Source of the DNA: JBHJGM01 sp050331815
GTDB lineage: Bacteria > Verrucomicrobiota > Verrucomicrobiia > Opitutales > JBHJGM01
Assembly: GCA_050331815.1 (NCBI GenBank)
Contig: JBHJGM010000003.1
Coordinates: 310,001 to 374,000 of the forward strand
Reading direction: 5' to 3'
DNA length: 64,000 nt
Shown: one piece after another, positions 23,591 through 32,736 of the stretch
Layout: every line of letters begins with the position of its first letter
How positions within the stretch are numbered: position 1 is the first letter of the stretch
The notes under the pieces: generated by a model
The model's input: the letters and a program-made list of their open reading frames with translations, nothing else
Database searches by the model: none
Told to the model about the DNA's origin: nothing
Position numbers and translations under genes: made by a program

Positions 23591-24892
23591 ATGACCACCA
23601 TCCCGGAATCCTTTGCGCAGTGGCAGGAAGCCGCCCTGGCCGCTCCCGAAAAGCTGGCGAGCGGCCTGCTGGAACGCATTGAAGCGTTGCCACGCGATGT
23701 CGGCTACGCGGTGTTCGCACACACGCCGGACGCGGCTGCCCTGTCTGAGGCCCTGGAAAAGGTCCTGCGGACGGAGAGTGCATTGAAGGGACTGCCCACC
23801 GCCGTGAAGGATCTTTTCGACTGGCCCGGGCTCCCCACCAAGGCCGGTTCGCGTTTTCTCACCAAGGAGCGTCCGGATACTTCGGCGGGTTCGGCGGTGC
23901 AGCGCCTCATGGAAGCCTCCGGGCTGGTTCACGCCGGAAAAACCCACCTAAACGAGTTCGCTTACGGGCTCAGTGGCGAAAACCTGCACTTTGGCCGCGT
24001 GCCGCACCCGACGCGCCCTGAAGGCGGACGCCTCAGCGGAGGCTCCAGCAGTGGTTCGGCCTACGTGGTCGGGGCCGGGCTGATGCCGCTGGCCTTCGGG
24101 ACTGACACCGGCGGATCTGTGCGCGTGCCGGCGGGCTTTTGCGGAATTTACGGCGTACGCCTCACCCCGAATCACCCCCTTTCCAAAGAGGGCTGCTTCC
24201 CGCTGTCGCCGCTCTTTGACACCTGTGGCTGGTTCACCCGGCAGGCTGCGGACATGCTCCAGGCGCTCGATGTCTTGCTGCCTGAAGCCGAGGGTGCGCG
24301 GGCCGCGCAGGACGTGCAACTGCGCGGAGCCTACCTGCCGGAGTTGACTGGGGAACTCGCCCCGGAAGTGCGGTCCGCCTTGGATGCCCTGGCTGCCAAA
24401 CTCCTGGACACGTCCGTCACCGAGGATGCCTCCGACGAGTTGACCCAGCAACTCAAGGAACTCAACGGCACATTTTCCACCATTCAGAGCCATGACGCTT
24501 GCAAGGTGCATGAACCCTGGCTGGATCGGCGCAAGGCCGATTACGACCCGGTGGTCTGGGAGCGTATTGACCGTGGGCGGCGCTGGACTTCCAAACAACT
24601 CGAGGCGGCTGAAAAGCGCCGCGAAGCTGTACAGGGGCTCGTCGCAACCTACTTTGAAACGCACGACGTGCTGCTCATTCCCACGGCGCCCGGACCCTCG
24701 CCATTGCCAGAGGAAAACGACGTGGCCTTCCGCATGCGGCTGCTGGACCTCGGGGCGACGGGCAGCCTCTGTGGGCTCCCGGCGCTGTCCGTCCCCGCGA
24801 CCTTGCCGGATGGGCTGACCGTGGGCCTGCAGGTGCTGTTCAAATCCATCGAGTCGGCCCCCTGGAAAGCCGTTCTGAACCGCCTGAGCTAG
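23591..24892 (+). CDS. amidase signature family hydrolase
   Basis: The 433-residue protein has the Ser-cisSer-Lys triad of amidase signature enzymes: Lys73 in TAVKDLFDW, cis-Ser152 in SGGSSSGSA and nucleophile Ser176 in GTDTGGSVRVPAGFCGIYG. Family members include allophanate hydrolase, indoleacetamide hydrolase and GatA. Length (433) and the absence of a second domain argue against full-length allophanate hydrolase, and no gatB or gatC is adjacent. It is divergent from the xanthine dehydrogenase (193 bases apart), so a role in nitrogen release during purine breakdown is possible but inferred from position only. It converges with the epimerase gene, 12 bases between stops. Confidence 0.85.
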   Translation: MTTIPESFAQWQEAALAAPEKLASGLLERIEALPRDVGYAVFAHTPDAAALSEALEKVLRTESALKGLPTAVKDLFDWPGLPTKAGSRFLTKERPDTSAGSAVQRLMEASGLVHAGKTHLNEFAYGLSGENLHFGRVPHPTRPEGGRLSGGSSSGSAYVVGAGLMPLAFGTDTGGSVRVPAGFCGIYGVRLTPNHPLSKEGCFPLSPLFDTCGWFTRQAADMLQALDVLLPEAEGARAAQDVQLRGAYLPELTGELAPEVRSALDALAAKLLDTSVTEDASDELTQQLKELNGTFSTIQSHDACKVHEPWLDRRKADYDPVVWERIDRGRRWTSKQLEAAEKRREAVQGLVATYFETHDVLLIPTAPGPSPLPEENDVAFRMRLLDLGATGSLCGLPALSVPATLPDGLTVGLQVLFKSIESAPWKAVLNRLS

Positions 24893-24904
24893 GCAGGTGA
24901 GATT

Positions 24905-25924
24905 TTATTCAGTCGGTGAAGTGACCTGCGCGACTGACGTGGCCGTGTTCGAGTTACGGACCAAACGGTCTTTGTTGGCGAGATACCAGTGCGCGCTCTC
25001 ACGAAAACCATCGACGGGATCCCAGCGCGGCTCCCATCCCAACAGAACCTTGGCCTTGCGCGCATCGGCTAGGGTGGCCGGCATATCCGCCTCGTGCGTG
25101 GGCAGGTAGCGGACCTGCGCAGGCTTGCCCAGAGCTTCCTCCAGACAGTGGATGAGGTCGTTCACGCTGAGCGAGCGATCGCCGCGACCCAGGTTCACCA
25201 CCTCGTAGCCCACGGGTTTTAAGGCGGCCACCACGCCGGCGGCGATGTCGTCAATGTAGGTGAAATCGCGCAGTTGGGTGCCGTCGCCGTAAACCTCGAT
25301 GGGCTCGCCAGCATCGATGCCGCGAATGAAGCGGAAAACCGCCATGTCGGGACGTCCTCGCGGGCCAAAAACTGTGAAAAAGCGCGTCACGGTGACATCG
25401 AGGCCGTACAGGTGATGGTAGCTGTAGGCGAGGGCCTCAGCCGCCTTCTTGGTCGCGGCGTAGGGCGAGATCGGCTGATCCACCGGTTGATCCTCGCGGA
25501 AGGGCATGGGCTGTCCGGCATAGAGGGAACTGGTCGAGGCGAGCACCATTTTGGTCACCCCATGACGCTGCATGGATTCGAGCAGGTTCAGGCAGCCGGT
25601 GACATTTGTGCCGACGTAGGCGTGAGGGTCTTCGATACTGGCGCGGACCCCAGCCCGAGCGGCCAGATTGACCACGGCAGCGTAGGGCTGCGTGGCAAAC
25701 ACCGTGTCCACCGCCTCGGCATCCTCGATATCGAGCGTCTGAAAGGTGAAGCCCGGACGTCCCTGCAGGTCTTCCAGACGTAGCTGCTTCAGTCGCGGGT
25801 CGTAGTAACCGTTCAAATTATCGAGCCCGTGCACACGCCAGCCCGCTTCCAGCAGCAGTTCGCAGGTGCGTGCGCCGATAAAGCCCGCGGCCCCGGTCAC
25901 CAAGATCGGACGTTCTTGCTCCAT
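24905..25924 (-). CDS. NAD-dependent nucleotide-sugar epimerase, UDP-glucuronate 4-epimerase-like
   Basis: The 339-residue extended short-chain dehydrogenase has the NAD site PILVTGAAGFIGARTCELL at the N terminus, DNLNGYYDPRLKQLRL (typical of the UDP-glucuronate epimerase subgroup), the active-site STSSLYAG and YAATKKAAE (Tyr-x3-Lys), and RFFTVFGPRGRPDMAVFRF, again typical of CapI-like glucuronate 4-epimerases. It supplies UDP-galacturonate for surface polysaccharide. The ATG at 25924 gives the usual start; the frame stays open to 26269 but the extra 115 residues are Pro/Arg/Ser-rich noise. No glycosyltransferase is adjacent. Confidence 0.88.
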   Translation of the reverse strand: MEQERPILVTGAAGFIGARTCELLLEAGWRVHGLDNLNGYYDPRLKQLRLEDLQGRPGFTFQTLDIEDAEAVDTVFATQPYAAVVNLAARAGVRASIEDPHAYVGTNVTGCLNLLESMQRHGVTKMVLASTSSLYAGQPMPFREDQPVDQPISPYAATKKAAEALAYSYHHLYGLDVTVTRFFTVFGPRGRPDMAVFRFIRGIDAGEPIEVYGDGTQLRDFTYIDDIAAGVVAALKPVGYEVVNLGRGDRSLSVNDLIHCLEEALGKPAQVRYLPTHEADMPATLADARKAKVLLGWEPRWDPVDGFRESAHWYLANKDRLVRNSNTATSVAQVTSPTE

Positions 25925-26100
25925 TCCCTCCAAGTCCGAGTGCTTAGCGCGCCCCCCCTTCGATTTCAATCCGCAAAAGCCAGGCGGACGCGTCGTAATC
26001 GACCTGCTGCGGCGCATCCCGGCTTTACGCGTCGGGGAAATCCACGCAGTGTACAGGCGTCGTGGGGGCGATGAAGGCAGCGCAAGGGGAGCCGGCGGAG

Positions 26101-27033
26101 ATGACTGCGGAAGCAGTGTCCGCCTTGCATGCTTTTGAGCTGTATTTAGCCAAGGAGCGCCAGATGGCGTCTGCCACCGTGCGCAACTACCTGGAGGCCG
26201 TGCGGGGACTGCTTGGCTGGCGCGCCCGCCAGACGCGCTCTGGGGATACGCTGGCGGCGATCCAGCCACGCGAGCTGCGCACCTACATCATACACCTGAG
26301 CCGCTCGAAGGCTGCACGAACCGTTAACATGCACGCATCCGGGCTGCGTAGCTTTTTTGCCTTTCTGCGCGAACGCGGCCAACTCGCGGTGAATCCGGCC
26401 ATCGGACTGACCGCGCCGAAGCTGGACAAACGCCTGCCGCGCTACCTTACCGAAGCGCAGGTGACTTCGTTTCTGGAAGCTCCGCTGCAAGCATTTGCCC
26501 AGGGAAAGCTGACCGAGCGCGAGGCCCGACGCGATTGCCTTATCTTCGAGTTGTTTTACGGCGCGGGTCTTCGCATCAGCGAGCTGATCGGCCTGCGTTT
26601 TGAGTCCATCGACCGCCAGCGGGGGACTGTGCGGGTACGTGGCAAAGGCGGGCGCGAGCGCATCTGCCCGATCGGCGAAACGGCCCTGCAACGCCTGAAT
26701 GACTATTTGAGCACCTTCAAAGAACCGCCAAAACCCGAGGAGCCGGTCATCTGCGCGCGGCCGAAACAGGCGATGAGCCCTCGCACGATTCAACTCCGCA
26801 TGAAGCGTTATCTGAGCGAGGCCGGGCTGCCCGCAGACCTCACCCCACACAAATTGCGGCACTCCTTTGCCACGCACCTGCTCAACGCTGGCGCGGAGGT
26901 GAGGGTGGTGCAGGAATTGCTTGGGCATCAGCGCCTTTCAACGACCCAGGTATACACACACGTCAGCCTCTCACACCTGAAAAAAGCGCACACACAGGCG
27001 CATCCCCGAGCGCAGCGCCGGGGTTCGCCCTAG
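26101..27033 (+). CDS. XerC/XerD-type tyrosine recombinase
   Basis: The protein is 310 residues from the ATG at 26101, which has a GGGGAG ribosome site 9 bases upstream; GTG 26062 and ATG 26071 are alternative in-frame starts. It has the N-terminal SAM-like core-binding domain (LYLAKERQMASATVRNYLEAV) and a C-terminal catalytic domain with all active residues: Arg in GAGLRISELIGL, Lys in GKGGRER, HKLRHSFATHLL, the second His in LLGHQRLSTTQ and the nucleophile in VYTHV. Xer proteins resolve chromosome dimers at dif; no dif-like site was identified here. It is divergent from the epimerase gene and 83 bases before the TerB-like gene. It is a chromosomal Xer rather than an island integrase. Confidence 0.93.
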   Translation: MTAEAVSALHAFELYLAKERQMASATVRNYLEAVRGLLGWRARQTRSGDTLAAIQPRELRTYIIHLSRSKAARTVNMHASGLRSFFAFLRERGQLAVNPAIGLTAPKLDKRLPRYLTEAQVTSFLEAPLQAFAQGKLTEREARRDCLIFELFYGAGLRISELIGLRFESIDRQRGTVRVRGKGGRERICPIGETALQRLNDYLSTFKEPPKPEEPVICARPKQAMSPRTIQLRMKRYLSEAGLPADLTPHKLRHSFATHLLNAGAEVRVVQELLGHQRLSTTQVYTHVSLSHLKKAHTQAHPRAQRRGSP

Positions 27034-27116
27034 AAGCCACCTTTCTAGGAATGCTGCTGGCAAAATGCGCATCTGTGCCCTAGTCTTTGCAGCACCCTAC
27101 CGCAAAACGCAGTGAA

Positions 27117-28043
27117 ATGATCGAGACGATGAAAGACAGCCATCTCGCGACGGCTTTGGCAAAAGTGATCGTGGCGGCCGCCTGGGCCGACGGGACCATT
27201 CAACCCGAGGAGCGCGAGTGCTTCGAAGATCTGCTGTTTCAGCTGCCGGATCTGCCCACCGAGCGCTGGCAGGAGCTCAAGGCGTTGCTGGACACGCCCG
27301 TACACGCCAAAGCGCGTGCGGCCTACGTCAACGAGCTCAAGGATGCGATGCAGGTCGAAGGTGCCACGGATTTCATCGGCTATGCGCTGGACCGCATCGT
27401 CAGCGCCGACGGGGTTGTGACCGAATCCGAAAAAGAGCTGGTGCGCACCGTGGAAGCGGCTCTGGCATCTGGCAACGGCGAGAAGGTCAATTTCTCAACC
27501 CTCATTGATGGTCCCTTGGAACGCCGCGCGGAAACGCACCGGCTGACCCAGAGCGAAGGCTGTGAGTTAGAGGACTACCTGCGGGACAAGTACGATGCCT
27601 ACGTCGAGGCGAACACCACGCCGCCGTTCACGCAAAACGATCAGCACAAGTTTGTGCTCGGCGGTATCCTGATGGCCCGGGTGGTCAAGGCGGACGACCG
27701 CATCGACGAAGAAGAAAAAACCGTTGTCAGCCACTTTCTGCGCGAACGCTGGCGCCTGACCGAAAAAGATGCGGACCGTGCCACGGATATCGCCCTGGAC
27801 GACGAGGTGGCGAAGTTCGACATCATCCGCGTCTGCCGGCTTTTTTATGAGCTGACCACCGAGGCCGAGCGCGTCCAGTTTCTGGACATTCTCTTCAAAG
27901 TTGCGCTGGTCGACGGACGCCTGACCGATACTGAAGTCGACGAGGTGCTCAACATCACAGCCAACCTGAAGCTGGAGCAGAGCTATTTTCAGCAAGCGCT
28001 GCTGCGGGCCGGGGTCACTCCCTCGGGATTCGCGGTCGAGTAG
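27117..28043 (+). CDS. tandem TerB-like domain protein
   Basis: The 308-residue acidic soluble protein carries four repeats of a hydrophobic helix ending in a DG-containing turn and an acidic helix: AAWADGTIQPEERE (about 24), IVSADGVVTESEKE (about 103), VVKADDRIDEEEKT (about 197) and VALVDGRLTDTEVDE (about 267). This is the repeat unit of TerB/DjlA-N-like helical domains, so it looks like two TerB domains in tandem. TerB domains are found in tellurite-resistance and membrane-linked stress proteins and may bind metal through the acidic turns. No transmembrane segment is present. No ter operon is nearby. It converges with the kinase-like gene, 5 bases between stops. Confidence 0.75.
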   Translation: MIETMKDSHLATALAKVIVAAAWADGTIQPEERECFEDLLFQLPDLPTERWQELKALLDTPVHAKARAAYVNELKDAMQVEGATDFIGYALDRIVSADGVVTESEKELVRTVEAALASGNGEKVNFSTLIDGPLERRAETHRLTQSEGCELEDYLRDKYDAYVEANTTPPFTQNDQHKFVLGGILMARVVKADDRIDEEEKTVVSHFLRERWRLTEKDADRATDIALDDEVAKFDIIRVCRLFYELTTEAERVQFLDILFKVALVDGRLTDTEVDEVLNITANLKLEQSYFQQALLRAGVTPSGFAVE

Positions 28044-28048
28044 GGCGG

Positions 28049-29077
28049 TTACGCGCCCGCTGCGGGATTGAGAATCCACTGGCGCGCTTGAGCCAGCCAG
28101 GCCCGTTTTTGCGGCATATCGGCTTTTAGCGGCAGCTGGGCCACGCCGATGAGGCGGCGGATCATTTCGATGCCCGCCAACTGGAGAGCGAGTTCGGCGT
28201 CATTATCCGCACCGTAGCCGCTGATGAAACCTTTCATCACCGAGTCGGGTTGCCGCGCCAGCGTGAAATGGGCGAGGGCGACCCCGATGTCGAATTCCGG
28301 TCGCCCGATGAAGCCGAACTCCGGGTCGATGATGTAAATGCGGCCCCCGGAGCGCAACCAGCTGCCCGGAAAGAAATCGCCGTGCAAGAGGCTCGTTCCC
28401 GAGTCGGCCAGGTAGACTTCACGTCCCAGGCGGCGGATTTCCGCGCACAACGCGGCGTCTGCCTGGATTTCGCGCGCGGCGGCTTCCAGACCAGGGGTGA
28501 TCGCCTCCAGGTCGAGTTCGTTGTCCGCACGCAGCGGAAACTCAAAAATGTGCTCGTGGTTGAGCGCGCGCATGTCCGAGTTGGGAAAGGATTCACCTTG
28601 CACGTCGAGCGTGTGCAGGCGTCGGAGCCAGGTGCCCAGCGCGGCGGCTTCGTCACCACCCAGGGGCTCCAGGTCGTAGAGGCCGGTGAGGGTCGGCTCG
28701 GTACCGAGGTCTTCAAAAATGGCCAGGCGATTGGGTGGGTCCAGGAACTCCAGTGCGGGCAGTCCTGCAGCGAGCTCGGGATCGCGCGCAGCCAAATGAA
28801 GGAATTTTGCCTCGCGCAGGATGCGGTCCCAGGGCGCAGCGATGTGCGGGTATTTTTCGACCCAAGGCCGGGCCTGCTTCAGGATGCGCGTGCGCTGTGT
28901 CGTTTGGACTCGCACCACGCAGTTCATATTGCCGTCTCCGGCGCGGCTGCAGCGCTGCAGGGTTTCGCCCGGCTCGAGTTGCGCACGTGATTCGAGGTAT
29001 TGGGCGATTTCCCCGGGAGCCTCGGCGTCGAGGTAAAAAAAGTCGGAGTGCTGCTGGCGAAACTGCTGGGGAGTCAT
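28049..29077 (-). CDS. methylthioribose kinase-like phosphotransferase (APH fold)
   Basis: The 342-residue protein has the APH/choline kinase fold. The N-terminal GDGNMNCVVRV and ILKQARPWVEKYP closely resemble the GDGNLN and KQA segments of methylthioribose kinase (MtnK). The catalytic loop LLHGDFFPGSWL and the metal motif IIDPEFGFIGRPEFDIG also follow MtnK spacing. MtnK phosphorylates 5-methylthioribose in methionine salvage. No other mtn gene is in the window, so a different small substrate remains possible. The N terminus (MTPQQFRQQHSDFFYL) fits the family start. Confidence 0.75.
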   Translation of the reverse strand: MTPQQFRQQHSDFFYLDAEAPGEIAQYLESRAQLEPGETLQRCSRAGDGNMNCVVRVQTTQRTRILKQARPWVEKYPHIAAPWDRILREAKFLHLAARDPELAAGLPALEFLDPPNRLAIFEDLGTEPTLTGLYDLEPLGGDEAAALGTWLRRLHTLDVQGESFPNSDMRALNHEHIFEFPLRADNELDLEAITPGLEAAAREIQADAALCAEIRRLGREVYLADSGTSLLHGDFFPGSWLRSGGRIYIIDPEFGFIGRPEFDIGVALAHFTLARQPDSVMKGFISGYGADNDAELALQLAGIEMIRRLIGVAQLPLKADMPQKRAWLAQARQWILNPAAGA

Positions 29078-29210
29078 ATGGGCCGGAGGGGCGAAAGGCC
29101 CGCACGCTTCCCGCTGTTACCTACCGGGGCAACGAAAAAGCGTTGGCACACCCAGGTACAAGGGACGCAGGCACGCCAACGCTACAACGAGGCAACCGAA
29201 CTAAAATGCA

Positions 29211-30656
29211 CTAAAATTTGAAAATGACGGCTCCCTGTAGGCGGTGGCTGACCGCGTCATCTTGTCCCTTGTAGCCGGTTTCGAGGTAACTGTACTCAAA
29301 GGCCAGCTCGAGCGGGTCCAGGCCCGTCCAGAAGACGTTGGCCACCCCCAGGTAATTGAAAGTGCGGTCGTCGATGTTGAGGTCGTCGTCGTCCGGATCG
29401 TCGATGCCGCCACCGAAGGATAGCTTCCAGTCTGGTGCCGGCGCGTAGAGTAGCTGGGCCCAGCCACCCCAGGCGGCGATCTCCGTGCCCAGCGTGCCGT
29501 TGATGCCCTGGCCGATGCCCGCGTAAAAGTCATCCAGGTTGGTGCCGGTCCAGACCGAGCCCTGCAGGGCCAGCTTTTCCGTGAAAGGAACGAAGAAACT
29601 TCCCACGACCGACCAGGTGTTGAAGTTCAACTCCCCGGAGGCCAGGGAGCGGTCGACCTCTTCCTGGCCGTAGTGGCCCGAGACGCTGACCTTGGCTTTC
29701 GTGTTTTCCAGATTGAAGACGGGCCGCTCGTAAATGAAATTCCACTGCAAGTGAGGGAAGCCGGCATCCGCGCCGTCGTCGGTGCCGAAGCCGTCGATGT
29801 CGCCGCCGACAGTGCGCCCGATGGCGAATTTCGAGGTGAAAAGGCCCTCGCCCAGCTCGCTTTTGCGAGTGTAGCGCAGTTGCGGGCGGCGGTAGCCCAG
29901 ACGGCCCTGGAAGCCAAAGTATGAAAAATTGACGCTGCGGGGGAAAATCGTGATGAGCGTATCCCAGTCCTGACCGGCCAGCAGCGACCAGTTCTTGCGC
30001 TTGTACTCGGCGAAGGCCAGGCGCAGGCGCGGGTTGGGCTTGTTTTCGCCCCCGCCGCCGTAAAAGTCCACTTCCAGTCGACCGTGGACGTCGCCGCCGC
30101 GCGCCGGAGTGTCGACTTTCAGGCCCATGCGAGTCTGGTTAGCGGTCAGGTTGAACTCGTCGTCGGCGCCACCGGTGTCGGGCAGCACAAAAAAGGCGAG
30201 GTTGCCGTTCTTGACCATCTGGGTGTCATACGAGCCATCCAGCTTGATGTAACCGTACAGGCAAAGACGGTACTTTGAGGTGACGAATTCCAGGCGCTGT
30301 TCCTTCGGTTTCTGGTCGGGCAGGTACGGCACGCCCTTGGAGCCGCCTTCGATGTAGGTGACTTCGCACACGCGGTCGAGCGTGGCGGTCTGGGCCTCCA
30401 CGGTCTGGCTCAGAGCGGCCAGTTGCGCGCGCAGCTCGGCCACTTCGGAGCGCAGGGCGGCTTCGGTCGCCGAGGTCTCGGTAGGCCGCTCAAGGCGATT
30501 TTCGACGGCGTCGAGACGGCTGGAAATTGCTTTCAAGGCTGCCGCGATTTCGGCGTTGGTCGCAGCTTCGTCCGCTTGAAGCGGCTGAAAAAGCGCCGTT
30601 GTCAGTAAAATTGCCGTGGCTGTGCAGCCACTCGTAAACCAGTCGTGTAGCGTCAT
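29211..30656 (-). CDS. DcaP-like outer membrane porin
   Basis: The 481-residue protein has an N-terminal signal peptide (hydrophobic ATAILLTTALFQPLQA, cleavage near residue 28), a coiled-coil region (about 33-95) with heptad-like Ala/Leu/Glu content, then a beta-rich barrel. The barrel opens with YGYIKLDGSYDTQ, has alternating aromatic strands and ends in the terminal Phe (AVIFKF) recognised by the BAM complex. The coiled coil plus GYIKLDG start match DcaP-type trimeric channels that take up dicarboxylates and other small acids. Cysteines in LDRVCEVTY and YRLCLYG could form a disulfide. It is monocistronic on the minus strand, with 133 bases between its stop and the kinase-like gene. Confidence 0.85.
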   Translation of the reverse strand: MTLHDWFTSGCTATAILLTTALFQPLQADEAATNAEIAAALKAISSRLDAVENRLERPTETSATEAALRSEVAELRAQLAALSQTVEAQTATLDRVCEVTYIEGGSKGVPYLPDQKPKEQRLEFVTSKYRLCLYGYIKLDGSYDTQMVKNGNLAFFVLPDTGGADDEFNLTANQTRMGLKVDTPARGGDVHGRLEVDFYGGGGENKPNPRLRLAFAEYKRKNWSLLAGQDWDTLITIFPRSVNFSYFGFQGRLGYRRPQLRYTRKSELGEGLFTSKFAIGRTVGGDIDGFGTDDGADAGFPHLQWNFIYERPVFNLENTKAKVSVSGHYGQEEVDRSLASGELNFNTWSVVGSFFVPFTEKLALQGSVWTGTNLDDFYAGIGQGINGTLGTEIAAWGGWAQLLYAPAPDWKLSFGGGIDDPDDDDLNIDDRTFNYLGVANVFWTGLDPLELAFEYSYLETGYKGQDDAVSHRLQGAVIFKF

Positions 30657-30829
30657 TTCCCAAACTCCCCATACTCTTTATCCCGCAGCGCAGACAGACG
30701 CCGCAGCTGCGGAGGAGTTCGACCGTGCATTCTGCCCTCTGAAGCAGGTACACGTTTTTTCAAACGCTTTTAACTTAGCGCGGACTGATTAACAGTTTGC
30801 GTGAATAGCCAGCCTAACATTACGCAGGC

Positions 30830-32308
30830 TTATAAGGGCAGGGTGGGATCCCTCGAGGGATCGAACACCTCGCCCTCGGGTCCCTGGCCCTGGCGTCCCC
30901 ATTCGGCCAGGTAGGCGGAATCGACGCTGCGAGCGCGCGCCCGCGCCTTGACGAGGTCCGGGTTCCAGCCATCCAGCAACTGGGCAAGCATCGCATCGCG
31001 CAAAGCGGCATACTTCGGGTCGCCGGCCAAGTCGTGCTGCTCGTGCGGATCTTCGCGAACGTTGAACAGGCGTAGCGGCAGCGTGTGGTGGTAGTGCAGC
31101 TTGAAGTCACCGCGGCGCAACAAACGCGAGGCAGGGTAGTCGAGTTTGCCAACCGTTATGGCCAGTTCGGCGAAGACTGGACGCTCTGTCCAGTTGGGTG
31201 TGTTGGCGGACTCCGGTTTTTCCAACAGAGGCAGCAGGCTGTCACCATCCAGAATAGACGGGGGCTCCGCTGTAGCGGCTTCGATAAAAGTCGGCGCAAC
31301 GTCGAGGAGGGACACGGGGTTGTCGCATGTGGTCGATTGCGGACCAAACGGTTCTCCGTCTTGGAAGCGCGCCAGGATCAGGGGCACCTGCAGGGAGGGC
31401 TCTAGGAAGGAGACTTTGCCGATACGATCGTAGTCGCAGGCGAATTCGCCGTGATCGCTGGAGTACAGGATGAGGGTTTCACCCGGGAGCTGCTTGGCGA
31501 GATCGATCACGCGGCCCAGGCGTTCGTCCAACCAGGTGATCATGGCCGCGTACAGCGCGCGGATTTGGCGGCGCTTTTCAGGCGTCAGGTCAGGGGCGGT
31601 GACAAAGGGATGCTGGAATTGCTCGAACGGATGCGCGCTTTCGCGATCGAGGGGTGGCAGCGGCGTGTCGTCAGCGGGTATGCGCTCCAGTGCCGCCTGA
31701 AAGTAAGCCTCGGGGACAAAAAACGGATGGTGCGGCAAGAAGAAGCCCGCCGTCAGGAACAGCGGCTGCGGGCGGGGCCGGGCCAGGATGTGCTCGCAAG
31801 CGCGGGTGACAGCCTCGTCGAAGTGCAGCCCTGGGCAATCCCCCGTGCCGAGATGGCAGGCGGCACCGGCTGCATTGCCGGCGGCCCGGCGCATCGGAGG
31901 TGGGCCCATGGCGTTCGGACCGCCCGCCATGCAGGCATTGAGGTCTCCTACGTAACGCTTTTGGAAGCCGTGGCGCTGATCCGGACCCGAAAAATGCATG
32001 CGCCCGGCCAGAATCGTCTCGTAGCCGGCGCACGCCAGCGCATGCGCCATCGTCGGGATATCCGAAGGCAGGCAATGCTCGTTGATCGTGATGTCGTTGC
32101 GGTACGGGTGGCGTCCGGTCATGACCGACATGCGCGAGGGGCCGCACAGCGGGTAGTTGCAGTAAGCCTGCGTGAAACGCGTGCCTGCGCCCGCTAACTG
32201 GTCGAGGTTTGGCGTGTGCGCAAAGGGATGCCCGGCGCAACGCATCCAGTCGCCGCGATGCTGGTCCGAGAACAGAAAAATCAGGTTGGGTGGCTGGGAG
32301 GCGGGCAT
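30830..32308 (-). CDS. Cys-type sulfatase (arylsulfatase family)
   Basis: The 492-residue protein has the sulfatase metal motif at the N terminus (LIFLFSDQHRGD, Asp15), the formylglycine signature CGPSRMSVMTGRH with catalytic Cys55, KYVGD-like and HPFF segments, and the second metal site YSSDHGEFACD. It should need a formylglycine-generating enzyme, which is not in the window. No signal peptide is visible (MPASQPPNLIF), so a cytoplasmic location is likely or the start is uncertain. Sulfatases are abundant in marine Verrucomicrobiota, where they desulfate algal polysaccharides. The neighbouring DcaP-like porin could import substrate, which is only suggestive. Confidence 0.9.
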   Translation of the reverse strand: MPASQPPNLIFLFSDQHRGDWMRCAGHPFAHTPNLDQLAGAGTRFTQAYCNYPLCGPSRMSVMTGRHPYRNDITINEHCLPSDIPTMAHALACAGYETILAGRMHFSGPDQRHGFQKRYVGDLNACMAGGPNAMGPPPMRRAAGNAAGAACHLGTGDCPGLHFDEAVTRACEHILARPRPQPLFLTAGFFLPHHPFFVPEAYFQAALERIPADDTPLPPLDRESAHPFEQFQHPFVTAPDLTPEKRRQIRALYAAMITWLDERLGRVIDLAKQLPGETLILYSSDHGEFACDYDRIGKVSFLEPSLQVPLILARFQDGEPFGPQSTTCDNPVSLLDVAPTFIEAATAEPPSILDGDSLLPLLEKPESANTPNWTERPVFAELAITVGKLDYPASRLLRRGDFKLHYHHTLPLRLFNVREDPHEQHDLAGDPKYAALRDAMLAQLLDGWNPDLVKARARARSVDSAYLAEWGRQGQGPEGEVFDPSRDPTLPL

Positions 32309-32589
32309 CGTTCAAGGATGCCGCCGGCCAGCCGCCATCGACAAGCGCGAATCAGCGGGGGCTGAGCGAGGGTCGGGGTGCAGAGGCTCGGACTAGGGAG
32401 CGCTTCATTGCCCGAAAAGGCTACGGCGCGACTCAAGAGTGCAAAGCGGACCTGGTCTAGATTAGACATAATATTTATTGGGCGAATAGTACATAGCGGC
32501 GATTGCTCAACGACAGAATCCGTTGCGGCCCTTGACCTTTGGTGGCTGGATAGTCACACGAGAGTGCGCCGTCCCACAGGCGCTTCCCT
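32309..32589. other. AT-richer intergenic region, probable divergent promoter
   Basis: The stretch between the sulfatase start and the small frame at 32590 contains a locally AT-rich segment at about 32458-32490 (ATTAGACATAATATTTATT). No credible long gene is seen. It could drive the sulfatase gene leftwards and the short secreted-peptide frame rightwards. Confidence 0.4.
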
Positions 32590-32736
32590 ATGAATCCGTT
32601 CAGTCAACTGCGGCAGACGCTGTACTGCTCTCTCATCTTTATGAGTGGGCTCTGCGGCGCGCCGGTTGTGGCCGCCGAGTCGGATGGCGCGAGCCAACCC
32701 TACTCGGCGGGGCCCCAGCGGCTGGAGAACGGATAA
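32590..32736 (+). CDS. possible small secreted peptide
   Basis: The 48-residue frame starts at ATG 32590 and has a signal-peptide-like layout: MNPFSQLRQ, a hydrophobic core LYCSLIFMSGLCGAPVV, then AAES, a plausible signal peptidase I site. The mature part would be about 22 residues. The last 37 bases overlap the 3' end of lepB on the other strand. It may be a genuine small exported peptide, the decayed 5' end of a larger gene, or chance. Evidence is only the composition. Confidence 0.3.
   Translation: MNPFSQLRQTLYCSLIFMSGLCGAPVVAAESDGASQPYSAGPQRLENG

Noticed and set aside
25921..26000. TTCGATTTCAATCC, resembling a tRNA T arm
   Set aside because: No acceptor, D or anticodon arms could be folded around it.
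24905..26269. N-terminal extension of the epimerase up to 26269
   Set aside because: The extra 115 codons are low-quality Pro/Arg/Ser sequence, and the conserved NAD-binding strand starts at the ATG at 25924.
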